DNA from: Caenorhabditis elegans
Taxonomy: Eukaryota > Nematoda > Chromadorea > Rhabditida > Rhabditidae
Direction: 5' to 3'
Assembly (NCBI RefSeq): GCF_000002985.6
Contig: NC_003283.11
Coordinates: forward strand, 2,852,001-2,916,000
DNA: 64,000 nt
Positions 9,606 through 20,714 of the stretch are shown piece after piece. Position 1 is the first letter of the stretch; each line of letters begins with the position of its first letter. The translations under genes and the position numbers were made by a program. The notes beneath the pieces are model-generated. The model made no database searches. It was not told where the DNA came from and was given only the letters and a program-made list of their open reading frames with translations.

Positions 9606-11332
9606 TTTCAGAAATGTGAAGCTAGACTAAAATCTTGTTCTGATCTTGAAAAGTGTATCCAATATGATTTTTCGAACTTCAAGTCTGAAAAACACTGCAA
9701 TTAGTTGTCAAAAAATAAATTCGAACTGGAAAAAGAAATTCAATAATGTTCAGTAGGAAGTTGAAATGCTGCATTAGGCACAAGAAACAAAGTTTATGAA
9801 TTTCACCTGTTTTCGAGACTTCCAGACAGAAAACTTAGTCATTAGAATTGATTGATGGGTCAAAGGTGGCAAGCTGTTTTTTTTCGGCAAATCGGAAATA
9901 TCCGGGATTAAAAATTTTCGGTAAAACGGCAAACCGGCAAACCGGCAAATTGCCTGCGGAATTGCCGAATTTGTCGAGAATTTTCGGCGAATTGTGGTTC
10001 TGCACATTTTTTTCCGAAAATTTCATATTTCAATTCAAATCGGCAAAATTGTACGGATCCTAACTATGAGAATGTTCCTACTTTTTTTTTAAGTTAGCAA
10101 GTTCTATTGAAGTATCTAAAGAAAACAGGAAAAAATTGAAAAAAAACACAGTTTTGGGTGTTTCCGTCTTATAAAAAAATCCGAGTTTGTCGACAAAAGT
10201 TTCCAAAAGTTTCTAAACTTCCTGGACATGAATGCCATTTGAGGAACATTATGAAAAAAATTTGAAAAATGAATTGTTTTAACTCTCACTGAAGATAAAA
10301 ATGATCTGTGGGATTTATTCTAGACAGAAACTGAAACCTGCAATTTGTGCTACATGTGTTCAAAAAACCAGATCGCTTAAAAATAATCTGAAATGATATC
10401 ATTTGCTCATTCATGTAAGAAAAGTAGACAATTAATTCCTTGTGAGGGGGTTTCTAGTTCAACAAATTCTAAGTTGTTTCACATTTTGAGTTCTCTTTTG
10501 CTTTTGAAAACGGGCCTAGCTACATCAACATGACGATGATATGCTTTTTAATGTTTCAGACATATGATATACTAGGGGAGAGCGACAATTGTCGTTCGGC
10601 AAATTATTCAGCAATTTGCCGATTTTCCGATTTGCCGGTTTGCCGATTTGTCGGAAATTTCTATTTTCGGCAAATTCTCGATTTGTCGTTTGCCGGATAT
10701 CAATTTGCCGGAAGTTTTAAGAGGGATTTTTTATAAGACGGAAACACTTAAAACTGTGTTTTTTGAAATTTTTTCCCGTTTTGTTTAGATATTTTCATAG
10801 AATTTTATAACTTTTCAAAATATAATAGATGTAGGAACATTCATAGGATGCGTACCGTTTTGCTGATTAAAATTGAAATTTTGGAATTTCCAAAAAAAAG
10901 TGCAAATTGCCGATTTGCCGCTTTTCCGGCAATATCAGCAAATTGGCAATTTGCCGGAAATTTCAATTTCGGCAATTTCAATTCCGGCAAGAAAAAATCG
11001 TTCGTCGCCCACCCCTGTCATGTACTACCAAACTATGTCGCTAATTTTAAATAACTTACGAATTGAGTTCAAAGTTCAGTACTCCGCTTTCTGTTCCTCA
11101 GAATCAAAGCTTAGAAAAGTGCCTGAAAGTTCATCGATCATTAAATTATACTTAAACAAGTGCATTTTGTTCTGCAGTAAAAATCTGGTCTGGCGACCAA
11201 TTATTTTCGTAATTCTGAAAAACAAATCGGCAAGCGCTAAAAATCAAAAAATAGTCAGCAAGTTATCGAACCCTAATTGGATTTCTCGCCAATTTCACAG
11301 GCAACCACACAACCCCTCAAACATTACTTCCA
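9606..11332. other. Divergent intergenic region with two GGCAAATTGCCG-type repeats
   Basis: It separates two divergent srh genes, so promoters for both should lie here. Most of it is a dispersed repeat: 9850-10190 in one orientation and 10560-11020 in the other, built of GGCAAATCGGCAAACCGGCAA units. Long frames across 10873-11511 run through this repeat and are not counted as genes. Positions 10200-10550 and 11030-11330 show no clear exon. Confidence 0.6.
9850..11020. repeat. Pair of inverted copies of the GCCGGTTTGCCGATTTGCC family
   Basis: The left copy (about 9850-10190) and right copy (about 10560-11020) share the same ordered segments in opposite orientation: short GGCAAATTGCCG units, then the word TAGGAACATTC, a CGGGAAAAAATT segment and TTTCCGTCTTATAAAAAAAT. 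Similar copies lie at 18795-19320, 22720-23225 and 26755-27270. No open frame is conserved, so it is a non-coding mobile repeat or satellite-like element. Confidence 0.75.
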
Positions 11333-13001
11333 ATGAACCTTTCGTATTGCCAAACTCCGGCATTTTTATCAAAAAGTCTTCATCTATTGTCATGTATTTC
11401 GATTCCGATTCACCTCTTCGGCGTTTATATAATATTGTGCAAAACGCCGGAGCCCATGCGAACAGTCAAATGGAGCATGTTCAACTTACATGTCTGGAGT
11501 GTTTTACTTGATCTGTCAATAAGCCTACTGACTAGTCCATTTGTATTATTTCCCGCGCTCGCTGGTTTTCCTTTGGGTTTTCTAAAAGAGCTTGATGTCT
11601 CCACTGGAGCACAAATTTATCTGGTTGTCACAGTTTTTGCAGGTAATCATTGTTGAAGTGTCCCCAGTTGTGATACTTTATCTTCAATCAATTTTTATGA
11701 AATTTCAGTTGTCGGTGTCGCTGTCCTTGGAATTTTCGAAAATCGATTTTATGTAATGTTTGCATTGGATAGCTTCTGGCGATATTTTCGGTTTCCATTT
11801 TTCCTATTCAATCATTTTATCGCAGTTTTATTCTTCGTTCCTCCATATCTAAGCATTCCAAATCAAAACATGGCTCTAGATCAAATATTTCAAGTAAAAC
11901 TAGAGCTGTTATGGGGGACGTCCCCTCTCGTCCCCCTCGATTTTTGGGAGCCGATTCCGGCGTCCCCCTTGCAGGAAATGGAAGCCCCAAAAGTTAATCT
12001 GAGTAATATGAGGTCGTTAAATCGATTCCCAATGCCAAAATTCATTTTCCGATCAGGAGAACTCCGGTATGAAAATCAGGGGGACGAGGGGGACGTCCCC
12101 CATAACAGCCCTAAAGTAAACAAACTATACTTAAAAAAAAACTAATCTGACTTGAGGACCTCGCTCCAGATCTTCCCGAGTGGATTAAAATTGGACCAAT
12201 TTTTGTGCTAACAACGGATATTGCGTACTCCTTTGTTTCAATCTTATTAATCGCAGTATTCATAATTGCTGAAATACTATTTTTCATTTTTCTTATTTGG
12301 CTAAATATGCAGTTTTTAACGAAAACGATGAGCTTATCAAAAGCGACTTTGCGTTTGCAACGGAAATTTCTAAACGCAATTCATATTCAGGTAGGTTTCA
12401 GACGAACTAGTGTCTGGAAATTCCAATGGTGGAGCAACGTCCGGAATTTTAGTTTTAATGGAAGAAAATGGCTCATAAATATTTATGAAATTGTTGAAAA
12501 AATTTAGAAAAATTTTATTCACAGAAACCGGAAATATGTACAAAATAATGTCATTCATTTGCGCGGGAATTCAAAAATTGAAAATTTGTTAGCCTTTTTT
12601 TTGTGTCTTGCAAAATTTAAAAAAAAACCATTTAAAATTTAGAAAAATTTAATACATTTTTACAGTAATATTCAGTCATTACTGTAATTTTTAGTCACTT
12701 TTTTGCTCAACTTTCTCAAAAGTATAGCTCAAAATTTCAGTTGTACACACCACTAGTGGCCTTGATAATTCCATTGCTATATTTTGCGTACTCTGTATAT
12801 TTCGACAGTTACAACCAAGCTTACAATAATATTTCCTTCATTATAATATCCTGTCATGGCCTCATATCCACCTTAATCATGCTTTTCATTCACAAGCCTT
12901 ATCGAGAAATTTGCCGATCTATTTTCTGTGGTTTTCGCGGGCACAAGACAAGCCCAGCGGCCCGATCACGGGGTCTCAGTATTGCACCTAATCAACTATG
13001 A
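11333..13001 (+). CDS. srh-family chemoreceptor with a mobile element at a splice donor
   Basis: Exons about 11333-11642, 11709-11893, 12157-12390 and 12741-13001 give about 330 residues. Signatures: IPIHLFGVYIILCKTP, VKWSMFNLHVWSVLLDL, IFENRFYVMF, LSIPNQ, TLRLQRKFLNAIHIQ and MLFIHKPYREI. Intron positions equal those of the srh gene at 8130-9605. Intron 2 carries a 211-base GC-rich element directly after the donor. The acceptor of exon 3 is poor: the only in-frame choice is TTGAG before GACCTC, while the nearer CCAG puts exon 3 out of frame. The gene may be hypomorphic or use a start of exon 3 I could not see. Putative chemosensory receptor in the ciliary membrane. Confidence 0.8.
11902..12112. 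repeat. 211-base GC-rich inverted-repeat element in srh intron 2
   Basis: Begins AGAGCTGTTATGGGGGACGT and ends with the inverted form CCCCCATAACAGCCCT. Flanking words AAGTAAAAC and AAAGTAAAC look like an imperfect target duplication that copies the splice donor. A related copy lies at 13333-13513. It is open in the frame of the preceding exon throughout. No transposase is encoded. Confidence 0.85.
12391..12740. other. Intron 3 of the srh gene
   Basis: AT-rich, with a pair of near-identical words TACAGTAATATTCAGTCATTAC and similar. Begins GTAGGTTTC and ends AAATTTCAG. No coding sequence or known repeat recognised. Confidence 0.5.
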
Positions 13002-13198
13002 AACTCTGCAAATGTCCCACTTTATTCGGAGATTATTTTGTGCCACCTGCTCATTTTTAAAGTGATCACTGCCATCAGAAATGCCAACTCTATAATTGCA
13101 TTTTGGCAGAGCAGAGTCTACTCAAAACGTGCAATTTTGCGGCTAGTCACATAGGTTTTTTTTTGCGAGTCATTTTTTTGGTTTTCTTCTTGGAAAAG

Positions 13199-15284
13199 AT
13201 GACTGATTGTGGAATTGAAAACTATTATTTTGCTAGTTCAGACTTTATGATTCTGGCTTGTCATTGTTTAACTGCAATTCAAGTGCCAGTATTTGTGTTC
13301 GGGTCTTATTGTATTATTTTTAAGGTAAGCTTAGGGCTGTTATGGGGGGTGTCCCCCTCGTCCCCCTGATTTTTATACCGGAGTGCTCGTGATCGGAAAT
13401 TGAATTTTGACATTGGGAATCGATTTAACTGCCTCATATTACTCAGATTCACTTTTGGGGCTTCCATTTCCTCCAAGGGGGACGCCGGAATCGGCGTCCC
13501 CCATAACAGCCCTAGGTAAGCTTAAACGAATTTGCACAAGATATGGGGCAAAACCGTATTTTCAAACGTATTGTATTGGCTGCTTTTTAAAATTTTTCAC
13601 ATTGAATATTGGGTAAAAAACTTACTAACTTTGAACTTCACGTACATTTTTTAAACATTTATTCAACCTAAAAATTATTGAAAGTTGCTAAAAAAAATTA
13701 ACAAAGAATTCAAAAAAATGTTTGAAAACTATCGATATATGCCTAAAAATTGGCTAAAAATGCATGAAAATTGGCGAAGAATCCTTGAAAATTGTTGAAA
13801 AATGCTTGAAAACAAGGAAAAAAATGCTTGAAACTAGGCGGAAAATGCTTTTAAAATTGTCGAAAAATGTCTGAAACTAGGCGAAAAATGGTTGGAAATT
13901 TACGAAAATTGCATGAAAACTATCGATAAATGCCTGAAAATTGATGAAAAGTGCTAGAAAACTAGGCAAAAATGCTTGAAAATTGTCGAAAAATTCTTGA
14001 AAATTGTCGAAAAATGCCTGAAACTAGGCGAAAAATGCCTGAAAATGGACAAAAAATTCTTAAAAACTGCCGAAAAATTCTTAAATATTGGCGAAAAATT
14101 GGAGAAAAAAAATCGGCAAAATTTATTGAAGCCTTTCAAGTTTACGGCCGCCTAATACCTAACGAGACCCAACTGTGCGGGCGCAGCATCTTCAATTAGC
14201 TGTGGAGCGCGTTTCCACCTCGATTTCAGAAGGAGCATTTTTATGGGCTCACCGCGAATTAATTGTGCACTTTGTCAGACTCCAAATCACATGCTAACAG
14301 TAAAATGGCTACTTTTCAATACACATATTTGGAGTTCCCTGTCCGACTTCGTTATTTGTTTCATGACAGTTCCATACCTATTCCTTCCTGCTCTCGCTGG
14401 CTATGACTTGGGACTAATCAATAATCCAGGTCTATCGATTTATCTTCTGGTCACTGTAACAGCATGTGCGTGAGTTTGTCGAAAAAAAATTGAAATTTTT
14501 TAACACGAATTTTCAGTCTCGGGGGTCTCCGTGCTTTCAATCTACGAAAACCGATATTTTATCCTATTCTGCAAAAAATCTTGGTGGCGAAAAACGCGAA
14601 AAATATATTTTTGCATCATTTACGGACTAGTACCTTTGATGTTTGTAGCTCCATTATTTGATATACCTGATCAGGAGGTTGCTCGATATGAAGTATTGAA
14701 ATCCATACCTTGCCTACCTGAACTTACACTGGAAAATCGGAAAATGTTCGTTTTGACGTTAGATTTTACAATTCCTTTTTCCTGTATCTTTTGTGCTATG
14801 TTAATTGTGGTAGCATCGTTTCTGGTCTTCATCTTCCTTACCTTTTCGAACATTTGGTTCGGGGATGCGTGGGCGGCTTCTAGGCAAACAATGGTGCTTC
14901 AGAGAGCTTTCACGAAAGGCGTCACAGTTCAGGTATGTTGTTCAAATTTCTGGTAATCTCTGATCTTCATACGTGCAAAAACAGAAGTTGAACTAGTCTA
15001 ATAAAAGTTGAGTTTTTCAGACTCTCTACGAATTTTTTATACTCTTCATCCCGGTCGTTACTTGCCTTGGCACAATATTTTTCTGGTATCACAATCAGGT
15101 CATCAACAATATTGCGCTTCTAGTTGTATCACTAAACGGAATCGGATCCACTATCATAATGTTATTCGCTCATAAGCCATATCGAACTTATACTCTTTCT
15201 ATTTTCTGCTTCCTTTGTCCAAAAGTGACAAAGAAAAGAGAGTCAGTGCATTTACGGGCACACCAATTGAGTGCCTTATCGTGA
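13199..15284 (+). CDS. srh-family chemoreceptor with an unusual early intron
   Basis: Exons 13199-13324, 14279-14465, 14517-14932 and 15021-15284 join in phase to 330 residues. Start MTDCGIENYYF precedes the first membrane segment. Signatures: VPVFVFGSYCIIFK, then after the intron TPNHMLTVKWLLFNTHIW, SIYENRYFILF, FDIPDQE, MVLQRAFTKGVTVQ, FFWYHNQ and MLFAHKPYRTY. The first intron (954 bases) interrupts FK/TP, where the other srh genes here have no intron, and holds a GC-rich inverted-repeat element plus a degenerate tandem array. Exon 2 needs the donor AT/GTGCGT to keep frame. Otherwise the structure equals that of the genes at 15792 and 18427. Putative chemosensory receptor. Confidence 0.85.
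13333..13513. repeat. 181-base GC-rich inverted-repeat element at the srh exon 1 donor
   Basis: Begins AGGGCTGTTATGGGGGGTGT and ends CGTCCCCCATAACAGCCCT. It is flanked by a perfect 10-base direct repeat AGGTAAGCTT (13323-13332 and 13514-13523), which contains the splice donor AG/GTAAGC. It is in inverse orientation to the copy at 11902-12112, as judged from interior words. Confidence 0.9.
13660..14115. repeat. Degenerate tandem array inside srh intron 1
   Basis: Units of about 30 bases of the type GAAAATTGTCGAAAAATGCC and TGAAACTAGGCGAAAAATG recur along the stretch. Both strands show open frames only because the units lack stops. No gene is supported. Confidence 0.65.
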
Positions 15285-15791
15285 ACCTGGATATTATTTC
15301 CTTTTTTTTTTTGAAGAATGAAGTATGTATGTATATCTAAAATGCTCCAAAAAACTATATTATTGAAATGACGTCATTAATTAATGTTTGGCATTTCTGA
15401 CGAAACATTCAGATGTTCGACAAACAAACAAAACATTTCGAGTATTTTTTTCAGATTACAGAATTTTAAACCCCAACCGGAAAATGGTTTCATGGTAGTC
15501 TAAAATTTCAAAAAAATTATACAAAGCATTTTCCATACTTTTTATGAGTAGAATTTCGCGCCAGAATATTATGAAAAAAAAGACTGATTTTTTTTCTGAA
15601 ATGTGAAAATCAAGGGGGATTTGGGGCAATAAAAAATTTTCCGCTATTGGAAATTTTGGAAAATTGCCAAAATTTCTGAAAATTTTAGCAATTTTCAAAC
15701 TTGATTATATTTGCTGTGGCTTTGTTGAAATGTTTTAAAAATACCCATTTTCAAATAGAAGTCATTATATTTCAAAATAAATTTATTCATA
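15285..15791. other. Intergenic space between convergent srh genes
   Basis: AT-rich 3' flanks of the plus-strand gene ending at 15284 and the minus-strand gene ending at 15792. A minus-strand AATAAA at 15782-15787 lies just after the latter's stop. No coding exon is seen. Confidence 0.5.
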
Positions 15792-17603
15792 CTACAACAC
15801 AACATTAAGAGTCCCGCCACTCCTTTTCTCTATAACAGACGCCCTCCATTTTTTAGAAAAATAACATAATTTAGAGAAAGTGAACTCTCGATACGGCCTG
15901 TGAACACATATCATGACAATAGTAGATCCAACTCCGTGAAGGGATAATGTGATAAAAATAAAATTGTTCAACATTTGGTTGTGGTACCATTTGAAGATGA
16001 TCCATAGGATTGTCAATACCGGGGTAAGTACCACCGAAATCATAAAAGTTGACTGAAATAAACATTTTTAGAAATTTCAGAAAATGAATGAGTTACCTGT
16101 ATAGTTAGTGAAATTGCAAATCTGCGTTGCATATTCAAAGTTCTTATAGAGTTACTTGAGCTCAGTGTGCCAAACCACAACATATGAAAAATCAGCCAGC
16201 CGAAAACAGTTATTGAGACACCTAACACCAATGTCCCAAATGCAATGCAATAGACGGGAACATCATAATCCAGAGCCAGGACGTAAATTTCCCGATGCTT
16301 AAAATCAAATGGAGGTTGGCACGGGATTTTGCTCAACACCAGCTGACGAGCACTTTCCTGTTCCGGGAGATCAAAATAGGGAGGTAGAAATATGAGAGGT
16401 ACTAGAGTGTAGATTGAAAATAAAAATGGTTTACGAACTTTTTTCCACCATGAATTCTGAGCGAATAAAGTGTAAAATCGATTTTCGTAAATTGCTAGAA
16501 CTGACGCGGTCAGGGCTGAAATTTAATAAAAGTTTGAAAAAAAAACCAATCAGTATTGCCGAATACAATTTTTAAAGAAATTCAAAATTCGAAAGTGTCT
16601 TTTTTAAATTTTGTTTTATATTTTTCAACAAAAAATGAATCGACGTTGTGCCAGGCTATACCATTGCTCCACTGCACACGAAAAGCGGGGAAATATTTTT
16701 TGAAAAATGTTGATTTCACAGCGCATTTCGACTAATTGTGTTTGCAAATTAAGAGCCAATTTCGTGAAATTTTTTTTTTCAAATAAATTTTGTGATAATT
16801 GACATTATTTCTTATTTATTGTAGAATCAGGGCTCCAATTGAAAATAAATTTATCGAAAAGGGCTGTGACGTCACAATTTCTCAAAAGATATTTTTCCGT
16901 TACCCGTGTGCAAAAAAACCAATCAATATTGCCGAATATAACTTTGTAAAAAAATCAAAAAATTTTCAAAATTTTTTATTTAAAAAAATATTGTTTTTAT
17001 TTTCAATTTCAAAATTTTGCAACAAAAAAAGGCTGAATTGAAAATCGATACTTTAAAATTACAAAAAATGTCACTTTTTCCGCGGAAAAATGTCTCATTT
17101 GTGACAAGTTATGTTTTACAATATGAACGATAAAAAATGAATAAAACAACCAATCAGTATTGCCAGAAAACTCATTAGTGTCGAAAATGACGTCACTCGT
17201 TACTCACAATCAGAAAAATCATTAAAATTTGAAAAAAAAAATCTTACAGTTATATTCAAAAAATTTTAAACTAACCCGCAATAAATGTCACCATCAGATA
17301 AACCAATATTTGCGGAGAATCCAGAAGTCCAAGCCCATAACCAGCGGGCGCAGGCAGTAAAATGTATGGTAGACCAACAAAACTAATCACAAGATCCGAC
17401 AAACAACTCCAAAAGTGCAAGTTTAACATGAGCAACTTCACAGATTTCATTCTGCTCGGAGTTTTGTACAAAATGCAATAAGCACCGTATGATAGAACGG
17501 GAATTTCAAGAAATGTTAGACAGTGTAAGGTAAATGAAATAAAATTAGGACTTGACAAATATCTGGTATCTGGAATTCCAGCACCTGATATGCAGTTCTG
17601 CAT
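15792..17603 (-). CDS. srh-family seven-transmembrane chemoreceptor
   Basis: Exons 17603-17276, 16515-16097 and 16052-15792 give 335 residues in phase. Signatures: IPVLSYGAYCILYKTP, VKLLMLNLHFWSCLSDL, AIYENRFYTLF, FDLPEQE, KIPCQPPF, LNMQRRFAISLTIQ, WIIFKWYHNQ and MICVHRPYREF. The middle exon fuses the two exons that are separate in the genes at 8130 and 11333; the genes at 13199 and 18427 share this fused form. Intron 1 is 760 bases and contains degenerate repeats of an AACCAATCAGTATTGCCG word. The stop is followed at once by a polyadenylation-like AATAAA on the minus strand. Putative chemosensory G-protein-coupled receptor. Confidence 0.9.
16516..17275. repeat. srh intron 1 with three degenerate repeats
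   Basis: The word AACCAATCAGTATTGCC appears near 16545, 16918 (with one change) and 17148, each followed by AT-rich sequence and TGACGTCA-like words. It looks like two or three decayed copies of one segment. No exon is seen here. Confidence 0.5.
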
Positions 17604-18426
17604 ATTGATTTGAAAATTTTTTGATTAAAAGTTTGAAAAGATGTTAGGCAACCGAGTGAGTAGGGTTAGTCAAGCGGAATAAATTTTCTTGGGTTATCTT
17701 TTGATAATGAAGTTTTAAAGTTTTGTGTAATATGTGGCAAAGTCTATGAACTTTTTTGATATTATTTGATTTTTATTTTAAATGATATTTTTGATTTAAT
17801 ATTTGTTTCTACAATAGTGCCAAAATGACCAAATATCAAACTTATCAAACAACTTTTGAAATTTTTTTTTGACTGTCAAAAAGTGGCAATTACTGTTTTT
17901 TTGCCACTTTTTCTGAGAAAACCATATCACTGTCGCATGTCCTATCCATAAAATTTTTGACTATCGATATGTGAAACATACCATTCGGTGTCAAATTTTC
18001 CAAAAATTGAAATTTTTCCGAGCAATTTCGAGCATTGCTGGAGGTAGTTAGGAAAAGTAGTTAGAAAAGTTTTCCCGCTAAAGACACTTCACCTGTACAT
18101 GTAAGGTGTTCAATCACAAAAAAACAATCATAATATAATTTTTAACATTATTTCTAGAATTCTGTTCACTAATGTGTCTAGTTCGTGTTCACGCCGCCAA
18201 AAGCAAATTTTTCGTAGAAAAAGTTAATTTAGCCCGATTGTCAACACAACCGATTCTGCGTTAACAAAAAATTCTCCCACTAGGTATAAAACGTACATAT
18301 TAATATTTTCTTGAAAAACACGTGTGTCATAATGCTAATTGGAAAACATATTTAACACGTTTTTATTAAAGAAGAAACATTTTTAAAGAAAGAGAAAAAC
18401 TTATTTTCTAGCTTGGTTTTCAGAAA
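17604..18426. other. Divergent intergenic region between srh genes
   Basis: Should contain the promoters of the minus-strand gene at 17603 and the plus-strand gene at 18427. Positions 17815-17915 are a fragment of the 437-base palindromic family (GACTGTCAAAAAGTGGCAATTA). Nothing else is recognised. Confidence 0.5.
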
Positions 18427-20106
18427 ATGAATAACTGCTCGATATCACCGTTTATTGATTCGAGTTATCTAGCATCTCCGAATTTTGTGGCATTTTCTTG
18501 TCACATTATAACTATAATTGAAATCCCACTTTCAATATATGGTGCGTATTGCATTTTATTCCAAACTCCTGCCAAGATGAAGCCTGTGCAGTTTTTGATT
18601 CTAAATTTACACTTTTGGAATACGCTATCTGATTTGTTTCTATGCTTTATTGGTATTCCATTCTTATATTTGCCTTCAATTTCTGGGTTCGACCTGGGCT
18701 TACTTGAATCGCCAGCAGTTACATTTTACGTAGGAGTTACGCTTGTTTTAGGTTAGTTTAATAACATTCAAAAATTTTTAATGTAATGAAGTCAGGGGAG
18801 TGCTGCGATTGCCGTTCGGCAATTTTTTCGGCCGACAAATCGGCAAAGTGCCGGTTTGCCGATTTGCTGATCTGCCAAAAATTTTGTTTTTGGCAAATTG
18901 CCAATTTTCCGTATGCCGGTTTCCCGAATTGCCGTAATTTTTTATTTTTGGCAAATTGCCGATTCACCATTTGCCGGATAATATATTTGCTGGAAGTGTT
19001 TGGCGGGATTATTTTATGAGACGGAAACAATTAAAACTGCGTTTTTTTTTTTGGAATTTTTTCCCGTTTTTTAAAAGATAATTTCATAGAATTTGCTAAC
19101 TTTTCGAAACAAATGTAGGAACATTCATAAGATGCATAAAATTTTGCCGATTGAAATTGAAATTCTGAAGTTTCCAAAAAATATGCAAATATACAATTTG
19201 CCGAAAATGTTTGGGCAAAATCGCCAAATTGGCAATTTGCCGGTTTATCGATTTGCCGAATATTTCAATTCCGGCAATTTGCCGACTTGCCGATTTGCCG
19301 GAAAAAATCGTTTGCCTTTTTAAAAATATAGTTTTCCACTGAATTTACACAATTTTTCAGCTATGATTGCCGCCGTCCTCTCAATTTACGAAAATCGATT
19401 TTACAAACTGTTTGCCCATAAAACCACATGGAAACATATCAGAAAAGCCTACCTCATCGCTGTCTATACTTCAATACCTTTTATATTTCTACCACCATTC
19501 CTAACTATTCCCGAGCAAGAAACTGCTCAAAGCTTTATCTTGGCTAAACTTCCTTGTTTGCCAAAATTTACATTTAACGATGAAGAGCTCTTTGTGTTGA
19601 GCATTAGTCCTGTAATACCACTACTTTGCATTGCATTTGCATCCTTATTTTTGGCTGTTCCAATTATTACATTTTTCTCGATGACACTTTATCACTTGTT
19701 AACCAAAAAAAAGTTGGTCACACTTTCCGCAAAGACATTGGCAATTCATAGAAAATTTCTCAAGTCGGTTAGTATTCAGGTGAGTATTGCTCTGTTTTAG
19801 GTGATTATATCTTTTTTAAAAGTTAATTTTTTTCAGTCAATATCTACAGCTGGAATTGTGTTGGTACCTCTTACAACTTTTATTTGCTTTATGATGTTTT
19901 GGTACCACAACCAAAAATTGAACAATTTGGGATACTTGGTCTTGTCACTACATGGAAGTGTGTCTACGATTGTAATGATATTGGTTCACAAGCCGTATCG
20001 AGATTTTACATTTTCATTGTGTTGGAAACCGCAAAGAAATTCTCCTACTATAATAGTGACAGATAAAAGCAATCAATTACAAAATTCTTTTAACGTTGTC
20101 GTATGA
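18427..20106 (+). CDS. srh-family seven-transmembrane chemoreceptor
   Basis: Exons 18427-18751, 19361-19779 and 19837-20106 give 337 residues. Signatures: IPLSIYGAYCILFQTP, VQFLILNLHFWNTLSDL, SIYENRFYKLF, LTIPEQE, KLPCLPKF, LAIHRKFLKSVSIQ, MFWYHNQ and MILVHKPYRDF. Splice phases match the minus-strand gene at 15792, from which it is divergently transcribed, so the pair likely arose by inverted duplication. Intron 1 (609 bases) is almost wholly a copy of the GGCAAATTGCCG repeat. Role: putative chemosensory receptor; ligand unknown. Confidence 0.9.
18795..19320. repeat. GGCAAATTGCCG-family repeat in srh intron 1
   Basis: Ordered segments match those at 10560-11020: GCCGTTCGGC, GCCGATTTGCC units, TTTTATGAGACGGAAACA, CCCGTTTTTTAAAAG, TAGGAACATTCATAAGATGC, then more GCCGGTTT units. 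About 525 bases, no conserved reading frame. Confidence 0.75.
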
Positions 20107-20714
20107 ATGAACGTTATTACATTAGCCAAATTCACAACTTTTATTCTTTTCTCCATCTTTTCTCAATGATTATCCCTTTTGAAATTTTCATTTTTCGCAC
20201 TCCATCGACAGTCGCCTGCCGGACAACGCGTGAGAAAGTCGTGCACTCCACCCGGACAAATACTTTTAGTCTTACAACTAAACCCGAGCCGTGACGCGAC
20301 ACGCAACGCGCCGTAAATCTACTCCAGATCTGGCCGAGCCAAAATGGCCAGAAATCCGTGAATTTTTCTCGATATTTTTACACATACACAGCAGCCGACA
20401 TTTTACGAGTCTGTTATTTTAATTAATTGAAAATGCAGAAGTTCACAGAAAATGTAGACTTTATATCGCCCTCTCTGTAGTCAAATTATACTAGAAATTG
20501 TAGAAGGTCAAAACATTTTTAAAGGGATGTACTTTAATATTTTATGTTTTGATAAAAGTTCCAATTAGATCACAAAATTTGCGAAATGTAACATTAAAAA
20601 CATGTGTTTTGTTCTGATATTAGAAAAAATGAGTTCCGCGTCAAAATATTTCCTCATTTCATCCATAATAGTGTTCCCAAATTTTAGATATATTATAGTA
20701 TAGTTAACAAAAAA
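20107..20714. other. Intergenic space with one dispersed repeat
   Basis: 3' flanks of the srh gene and of the carrier gene at 20715. Positions 20195-20350 are one copy of a GC-rich dispersed repeat (GACGCGACACGCAACGCGCC). The remaining AT-rich sequence shows no exon. Confidence 0.55.
20195..20350. repeat. Dispersed repeat with GCGACACGCAACGCGCCG core
   Basis: Shared words: GACAAATAC(T/G)TTTAGT, GCGACACGCAACGCGCC, CAGATCTGGCCGAGCC. Inverted copies lie at 21478-21655 (intron 3 of the carrier gene) and 47262-47440 (intron 1 of a str gene). Its ends carry CTCCAT...GACAATCGCC-like words. Non-coding. Confidence 0.75.

Noticed and set aside
10873-11511. 212-codon plus-strand frame
   Set aside because: The first part is the GGCAAATTGCCG repeat and the end overlaps exon 1 of the srh gene in another frame.
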